Positions 7,343-11,545 of a DNA stretch of 11,545 nucleotides are shown here, piece after piece (the stretch's first letter is position 1; each line of letters opens with the position of its first letter). The DNA comes from an uncultured bacterium (GTDB lineage Bacteria > Hydrogenedentota > Hydrogenedentia > Hydrogenedentales > SLHB01). Under the pieces are notes generated by a model. That model was not told the origin of the DNA. It saw only the letters and a program-made list of their open reading frames with translations, and searched no databases. The translations under genes were made by a program, and so were the position numbers. Location of the stretch: positions 1-11,545 of the forward strand of contig CALEZK010000122.1 in NCBI GenBank assembly GCA_937928585.1. Reading direction: 5' to 3'.

Positions 7343-7405
7343 GCATTTCTCACCGCTTGATGTTCATCAAACGGAACCATGAAAGGTTGACGCGGTGAGA
7401 AATGC
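7343..7405. repeat. Perfect 14-bp inverted repeat
   Basis: GCATTTCTCACCGC (7343-7356) and GCGGTGAGAAATGC (7392-7405) are exact inverted copies with a 35-nt loop. The arms resemble those of the inverted repeat at 7205-7312: both left arms carry ATTT-TCAC and both right arms GTGA-AAAT. This suggests two diverged copies of one element. It lies 37 nt before the mnmE stop and could act as a terminator for mnmE, but no T-run follows the stem on the minus strand. Confidence 0.7.
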
Positions 7406-7422
7406 GGGGTAGCCCTACTCCG
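7405..7422 (+). other. Small hairpin next to the 14-bp inverted repeat
   Basis: CGGGGTA (7405-7411), loop GCCC, TACTCCG (7416-7422) forms a 7-bp stem with one G-U pair when read as plus-strand RNA. On the minus strand the wobble becomes an A-C mismatch, so the fold is better on the plus strand. It abuts the right arm of the preceding inverted repeat, sharing its last base. Confidence 0.4.
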
Positions 7423-7442
7423 AAGCTCAGCCGCGCGCCTCG

Positions 7443-8825
7443 TCACTTCCCCATGCAAAACGTCGCGAATATGCGCGTAAGCACATCTTCCGGCGTGGTT
7501 TCACCAGTGATCTCACCGATCGCATCGAGGCTTTCGCGGAGATCGATGCTCAGAAACTCCGGCGACGCGGTGTAGTTCGCAAGCAGCCGTTCCAGCGCGA
7601 CCGCTGCCCGTCGCAGACTGTCGCGTTGGTGCACGCGGGTAATCAAACCCTGGTCCGGCGCGATGGGCGCATCACCAAGCAGCAACCGGCCGATCTCCGT
7701 CTCCAGTTGCTGCAATCCCTCTCCGGTTACCGCGGAAACGCGGCACACCGCGCGATACAAAGTTTCATCAATCGCCGCGCCCGCCGCACCCGGCGCGAGA
7801 TCGATCTTGTTTAGCACAAGCACCGCGGGCCGCGCGCAATCGCGAATCTCTTCGGCGATAACGCTGTCCTGATCGGTGTCGCCACTTGCAATATCGACGA
7901 CATGCAGCACGATGTCCGCGTTGCGCAACGCCTCGCGCGCGCGCTCGATACCGATGCGCTCGACCTCGTCCCCCGTCTCGCGCAAACCCGCCGTATCGCT
8001 GATGCGAATCGGCACGCCCGCAATCGTCAACATCTCGTCGAGCCGGTCGCGCGTTGTCCCGGGCACCGCCGTGACGATCGCGCGCGAATCGCGCAGGAGC
8101 GCGTTAAACAAGCTCGACTTGCCAACATTGGGCTGTCCCATGATCGCGAGGCATGCGCCCTCGCGATAGAGTCGCCCCGCCTCCGCCGTCGCAAGCAGTT
8201 CCTGCATTCGGTTCAGCGTCGCCGTGAGCCGTGCGCGCAACGCGTCATCCACCAACTCAGGCAGATCTTCGTCGGGAAAGTCGATGGCGGATTCGATGCG
8301 CGCCAACGCATCGATCAGAACATCACTGAGTTCATGGAGTGATTTGGAGAGAATGCCGCCAGCGGCCGCCGATGCGGCTCGCAGCGCCGCGTCGCTCTGC
8401 GCCTGGATCCGATCAATGACCGCCTCCGCCTGGATCAGATCGATGCGGCCATTGAGAAACGCGCGCTTGGTGAACTCGCCGGGTGACGCAAGGCGCGCAC
8501 CGTGGCGCAGCACAAGCGATAAAACGGATTGGACAGGCGCCGCGCCGCCATGACAATTGATCTCGACTACGTCTTCTGCGGTGTAACTGCGGGGCGCGCG
8601 CATGACGTGCAACAGCACTTCATCGATCACGGTATCGCCGTCCCGAACGGTGCCATGAAAAATGCGCTGCTTCGAGCGCGCAATGTCCGCGCCGCGCGAC
8701 GACACAAACACGCGCGTCGCGATCGCTACTGCTTCTGGCCCGCTGAGACGCACAATCCCGATGCCACCTTCTCCAGGCGGCGTCGATACTGCGGCGATGG
8801 TGTCCTCAGGACTCCTGGGACTCAC
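7443..8825 (-). CDS. mnmE: tRNA uridine-5-carboxymethylaminomethyl modification GTPase MnmE
   Basis: With MnmG, MnmE builds the carboxymethylaminomethyl group on wobble uridine 34 of certain tRNAs in the cytoplasm. From the start chosen here the protein has 460 residues, close to the family norm of about 455. The N-terminal tetrahydrofolate-binding domain begins DTIAAVSTPPGEGGIGIVRL and includes EINCHGG. The embedded G domain has G1 GQPNVGKS (230-237), G2 TTRD (257-260), G3 DTAG (277-280) and G4 NKID (339-342). The C-terminus is FCMGK, with the conserved Cys of the C-[IM]-G-K motif. The start is uncertain: GTG at 8825 gives an 8-residue lead to DTIAA and overlaps jag by 20 nt; ATG at 8855 would add 10 residues (MRRRSPKLPS) and overlap by 50 nt. 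Neither has a strong ribosome-binding site, so coupling to jag translation is likely. It is the third gene of yidC-jag-mnmE. Confidence 0.95.
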   Translation of the reverse strand: MSPRSPEDTIAAVSTPPGEGGIGIVRLSGPEAVAIATRVFVSSRGADIARSKQRIFHGTVRDGDTVIDEVLLHVMRAPRSYTAEDVVEINCHGGAAPVQSVLSLVLRHGARLASPGEFTKRAFLNGRIDLIQAEAVIDRIQAQSDAALRAASAAAGGILSKSLHELSDVLIDALARIESAIDFPDEDLPELVDDALRARLTATLNRMQELLATAEAGRLYREGACLAIMGQPNVGKSSLFNALLRDSRAIVTAVPGTTRDRLDEMLTIAGVPIRISDTAGLRETGDEVERIGIERAREALRNADIVLHVVDIASGDTDQDSVIAEEIRDCARPAVLVLNKIDLAPGAAGAAIDETLYRAVCRVSAVTGEGLQQLETEIGRLLLGDAPIAPDQGLITRVHQRDSLRRAAVALERLLANYTASPEFLSIDLRESLDAIGEITGETTPEDVLTRIFATFCMGK

Positions 8826-10071
8826 TGACGGCAGCTTCGGGCTGCGGCGCCGCATCCGGACGCGGTCCGCCTCCGCCCCCACGACCACGACGGCCCCGGC
8901 GATACCGCCGCCTGCGGTTGCCGTCTCCAGCGTCATCAGGCCGATCCTGACGTTGACCTTCGCGCTGCTCCGTACCGTCGTTCATCGGCGCGCCATCGGC
9001 GAACTCACCGTCCGCAGCGTGCTGATGACCGTTGCCGGTCTGATGCGGCGGACGTGGTCCGCGATTATCGTCTCTGCGACCGCGACCACCGCGGCGTCCG
9101 CGTTCACGCGGCGGGCGATCTTCGCCGGCTCCCTGCTTTTCGTCTTTCGGCGCGATCACCACGAAGCGCGCGACGGGATCGCCATGACTGAACGTGCGCA
9201 CGTCGGGATCGTTCTCCAGCGCAACGTGTATGATTCGGCGTTCTTGCGCGCTCATCGGCTTTGTGCGCTGCCTGCGGCCGGATTCCTTGGCGCGATCGGC
9301 AAGGCGCATTGCAAGGTCTTCCAAGGCTTCCTGCCGCCGATCGAGATACCCTTCGATATCGATCGTGATCCGCTCGCCTTCCTCGCCTTCGCCGCGCTGG
9401 ATCATGCGATTGATCAGGTACTGCATCGATTCAAGGCTGCGGCCCTTCCGGCCAATCAGAATCGCCGAATCTTCCGATTCAACGCGCAGCGTAATCGCGC
9501 CGTTCTCCCCCAACTCACTCGAAATCTTCGCGTCTATGCCCATCAATTGCACGACCTGCTGCAACAGCGATTCCGACTCCGGATCCGTCGGTCCCGTGTA
9601 CGGCGGGCGCGGCACGGGTGCCGGGCGCGGCGCGCGCTCGGGGCGTGGCGCGCGTTCGGCGCGCGGCGGCGGCGTCGGGCGTTCCTGACGCGGCTGCACC
9701 GGCCGAGGCGGCTGCGCCGGACGGCGATCCACTTGTTGCGGGCGATTCTGCTGCGGCTGACGTTCGCGCGGCGGACGTTGTTCTCGCTGCTGGTGGTGTT
9801 GCGGGCGCGGTTGCTGCGGCGCAGGGCGTTGCAGTTCTTCATGCCGCGGACGCTGGGGCTGTTGCGGCGCGGGGCGCGCACGCACCGGCTCCGGTCCCGG
9901 CACTTCGGTCGACACGCGCAACTTCACCGCGCGCGCGCCCAATCCCAGAAAACCCTTGCTGCCCTCGTCCAGAATCTCGACATAAACTTCGTCGCGATCG
10001 ACGCCCAATTGGCTTAGCGCGTCGTTGATCGCGAGTTCGCGCGTTTTCGCGCTTACCTCAATCGACCTCAT
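8806..10071 (-). CDS. jag: Jag/KhpB family RNA-binding protein with long disordered linker and RGG-type tail
   Basis: A 421-residue cytoplasmic RNA-binding protein. The Jag_N domain covers residues 1-53 with the signature DEGSKGFLGLGARAVKLRV (35-53). Residues 57-160 are a low-complexity linker rich in Pro, Arg and Gln. A KH domain follows (about 166-240) with the GxxG loop GRKG at 207-210, then an R3H domain (about 241-307) with the RxxxH core Arg278-His282 in ERRIIHVAL. Residues 308-421 form a charged tail with RGG-like blocks (GRRGGRGRR and RRRRYRRGRRGRGGGGG). Typical family members are about 200-300 residues, so this one is long because of the linker and tail. The start at ATG 10071 is set by AAGGAG 10 nt upstream and by the conserved MRSIEVSAKT opening. 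It lies between yidC and mnmE, the usual order. Jag is linked to cell-wall and division control in pneumococcus; its role here is inferred. Confidence 0.93.
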   Translation of the reverse strand: MRSIEVSAKTRELAINDALSQLGVDRDEVYVEILDEGSKGFLGLGARAVKLRVSTEVPGPEPVRARPAPQQPQRPRHEELQRPAPQQPRPQHHQQREQRPPRERQPQQNRPQQVDRRPAQPPRPVQPRQERPTPPPRAERAPRPERAPRPAPVPRPPYTGPTDPESESLLQQVVQLMGIDAKISSELGENGAITLRVESEDSAILIGRKGRSLESMQYLINRMIQRGEGEEGERITIDIEGYLDRRQEALEDLAMRLADRAKESGRRQRTKPMSAQERRIIHVALENDPDVRTFSHGDPVARFVVIAPKDEKQGAGEDRPPRERGRRGGRGRRDDNRGPRPPHQTGNGHQHAADGEFADGAPMNDGTEQREGQRQDRPDDAGDGNRRRRYRRGRRGRGGGGGPRPDAAPQPEAAVSESQES

Positions 10072-10081
10072 CGTCCCGTCT

Positions 10082-10087
10082 CTCCTT
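10082..10087 (-). promoter_or_regulatory. Ribosome-binding site fixing the jag start
   Basis: AAGGAG on the minus strand lies 10 nt upstream of the ATG at 10071. The same reading frame stays open further upstream to an ATG at 10137, but this site and the conserved Jag_N opening favour 10071. Confidence 0.75.
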
Positions 10088-10152
10088 GTGGTACGCATGC
10101 AACCGCGCACTCGCGCCACCAGCCCGCGTCTCCCCAAACGCTTGTGCCGGAG

Positions 10153-10169
10153 CCTCCTGGCAGTGGAGG
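10153..10169. repeat. Small hairpin in the yidC-jag gap
   Basis: CCTCC (10153-10157) and GGAGG (10165-10169) are inverted copies around a 7-nt loop, 20 nt downstream of the yidC stop on the minus strand. There is no T-run, so it is unlikely to terminate fully; it could attenuate or protect the transcript. Because the arms contain GGAGG and its complement, the structure may simply hide a Shine-Dalgarno-like sequence. Nothing else is evident in this 117-nt gap except the jag ribosome-binding site. Confidence 0.3.
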
Positions 10170-10188
10170 TGCAGCGAACGGCTAACCG

Positions 10189-11545
10189 CTACTGCGCGTC
10201 GTCGTCGGCGTACTTGCGCTCTTTGCGCTTGCGCTCCTTTTGCTCGCGCTCTACCTGTTTCTTCTTCTGCACTGCCGCGTCGTAGAAGTGCTGCCGCTTC
10301 TTCGGCACAACCTTCTCCGGTTTCGCAACGTCCTGGAAGTGCAGCACCCAACTCTGGGCAATACCCAACAACGTGCTTATCAGAATGTACAAGTTCAGCC
10401 CGGACGCCAGCGAGTAGCAGAACAGACAGAAAATGACCGGCATCACCGTCATCAGGATTTTCTGCTGCTGGTTCTGCATGGGCGTCGACATCGGCGTGAA
10501 CTTCACGCTAATCACCATTGCCAAAGCACTCAGCAACGGCAACACATTGACGTATTCGAGGTGATGAAATATCCAGGGCAGTTGCCCCAGCGCTGGAATA
10601 TGAAACAACCGATCCGGCTCGGACAAATCAATGATCCAGCCAAAGAACGGCGCGCCGCGCAGCTCGTACGCGCTCCACAACATGCGATACAGCGCAATGA
10701 ATACCGGCAACTGAAGCACCATCGGCAAACAGCCCGCCGCCGGGTTCATGCCGTATTCCTTGTACATCTCCATCATCTTCCGCTGCATTTCCTGCGGATC
10801 GTTGCCGTACTGGGCCTTTAGCTTCTCCATCTCCGGCGCGAGCATCTGCATCCGCTTCATCGTCTTCATCTGTTTCAATGTCAGCGGAAACATCACAAGG
10901 CGCACGGCTACGGTCAGCAAGATAATGGCAATGCCATAGTTGGCATAGACGTTGTAGTAACACCAGTTCAGAATCTGCAACAGCAGCTTCGCGAACCAGT
11001 CCAGCAGCGCTGGATACTCGAAGAACTGCAACCCGGTATCGAGCGTCGGCCATGCCTTCTTGAGATTGCCAAGATGACTCGGCCCGATATAGATGTCGAA
11101 GGATCGCACAAGCGTATCGCCGGGCGAAATCTCCGTGCGTGGCACCGCAAGTCCAAACCGAAATTCCTGGGGATTCCCCAGCGCAATACCCAACCCCGTG
11201 CCTTCGGCCGGCTTCATCGCCACGATAAAGTACGCGCTGCGAATCGCAAGCCATTCAATATCCAGCATGCGCTTCGTGAAGACCAGCGCGTCTTCCTCGG
11301 GCTCCATGTTCGCAGTGCCCAGAATCTGGTTCTCACTGCCCGTCCGCCACACAAGCGCCTGCTGAATGCCTTTTAGCAAGTCCTGCGAGTTGATGTTCGG
11401 CCCCCACGTAAACACAAAGGCCGGATCCTGATCGCGCCCGAGAATGCGCGTCTCCCCTTCCGCATTCTTGTACTCGACCGTCGCATTGATCACGTGCGGC
11501 GCTTCCGTAAACGCGAACCGCTTGCGTCTCACCGCGGCGTTCGGC
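10189..11545 (-). CDS. yidC: Membrane protein insertase YidC (5' end beyond right edge)
   Basis: The frame is open to the right edge, giving about 451 codons of a protein normally 500-600 residues in Gram-negative bacteria; the first membrane segment and part of the periplasmic domain are missing. What is present starts inside the periplasmic P1 beta-domain (through FGLAVPRTEISPGDT and DIYIGPSHLGNLK). The insertase core follows: IAIILLTVAVRLVMFPLT with the conserved groove Arg, a cytoplasmic hairpin (KRMQMLAPEMEKLKAQYGND), then NPAAGCLPMVLQLPVFIALY, PFFGWIIDLSEPD and the last membrane segments (MPVIFCLFCYSLASGLNLY, then ISTLLGIAQSW). The C-terminal tail of about 35 residues is strongly basic (KKRQHF, KKKQVEREQKERKRKERK), as in YidC proteins that contact the ribosome. 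YidC inserts membrane proteins alone or with SecYEG. It heads the visible yidC-jag-mnmE cluster; rnpA and rpmH are expected just outside the window. Confidence 0.96.
   Translation of the reverse strand, partial: PNAAVRRKRFAFTEAPHVINATVEYKNAEGETRILGRDQDPAFVFTWGPNINSQDLLKGIQQALVWRTGSENQILGTANMEPEEDALVFTKRMLDIEWLAIRSAYFIVAMKPAEGTGLGIALGNPQEFRFGLAVPRTEISPGDTLVRSFDIYIGPSHLGNLKKAWPTLDTGLQFFEYPALLDWFAKLLLQILNWCYYNVYANYGIAIILLTVAVRLVMFPLTLKQMKTMKRMQMLAPEMEKLKAQYGNDPQEMQRKMMEMYKEYGMNPAAGCLPMVLQLPVFIALYRMLWSAYELRGAPFFGWIIDLSEPDRLFHIPALGQLPWIFHHLEYVNVLPLLSALAMVISVKFTPMSTPMQNQQQKILMTVMPVIFCLFCYSLASGLNLYILISTLLGIAQSWVLHFQDVAKPEKVVPKKRQHFYDAAVQKKKQVEREQKERKRKERKYADDDAQ

Noticed and set aside
7343..7405. 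Hammerhead-ribozyme-like words (TTGATGA followed by GAAA) in the minus-strand loop and right arm
   Set aside because: The core is not correct (CTGANGA is required), the expected stem II does not form, and the GAAA lies inside the 14-bp stem.
7048..7458. 136-codon minus-strand frame spanning the convergent gap
   Set aside because: It overlaps the end of the penicillin-binding protein gene by more than 150 nt in antisense and the end of mnmE, and its middle is just a translation of the inverted-repeat arms. I treat the gap as non-coding.
9600..9900. Repeated GC-rich words inside jag that might suggest a CRISPR or tandem repeat array
   Set aside because: They are codon-level low complexity for Pro, Arg and Gln in the Jag linker, without fixed unit length or spacers.
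8662..10017. 451-codon open reading frame on the plus strand, opposite jag and the mnmE start
   Set aside because: It lies antisense to the well-supported jag and mnmE genes; its translation is Arg/Ala-rich with no recognisable domain and is explained by the GC-rich third positions and low complexity of jag.

Overview
The window looks like a chromosomal segment of a Gram-negative bacterium with moderately high GC content. It has a YidC with a periplasmic domain and a bifunctional class A penicillin-binding protein, so the cell has an inner membrane and makes peptidoglycan. The paired PSD1/DUF1549/DUF1553 cytochrome-type protein and Tat-exported DUF1501 protein are a hallmark of Planctomycetota, Verrucomicrobiota, Lentisphaerota and Hydrogenedentota. 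I infer a member of one of these groups, possibly Hydrogenedentota, but the sequence alone does not fix the phylum.

Layout from left to right. Positions 1-176 (minus) hold the start of a cyclophilin-type peptidyl-prolyl isomerase cut by the window edge. Positions 177-375 are non-coding and carry a degenerate tandem 14-mer and an 18-bp imperfect inverted repeat resembling a REP-like element. Positions 376-4803 (minus) are a two-gene unit: the large PSD1 protein is upstream, and the DUF1501 protein begins after a 3-nt gap. Positions 4804-5005 are a divergent promoter region with a small palindrome, and the promoter toward the plus strand appears to give a leaderless transcript. Positions 5006-7201 (plus) encode a class A penicillin-binding protein, the only plus-strand gene. 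Positions 7202-7442 lie between convergent genes and hold two long inverted repeats with similar arms, plus small hairpins. Positions 7443-11545 (minus) hold yidC, jag and mnmE, the distal part of the ancient rpmH-rnpA-yidC-jag-mnmE cluster. yidC is cut at its 5' end by the right edge.

How the genes work together: YidC inserts membrane proteins, Jag (KhpB) is an RNA-binding protein, and MnmE modifies the tRNA wobble uridine. These are housekeeping functions commonly encoded together near the replication origin. The penicillin-binding protein polymerises and cross-links peptidoglycan; Jag has been linked to cell-wall synthesis in Gram-positive bacteria, so its nearness is suggestive but not proof of a link. 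The PSD1/DUF1501 pair is a secreted system of unsettled biochemical role that is greatly expanded in its home phyla.

I found no clearly new multi-gene system. The most unexplained DNA is in the two intergenic repeat regions (233-336 and 7205-7422), followed by the apparently leaderless start of the penicillin-binding protein gene and the very long low-complexity segments of Jag.
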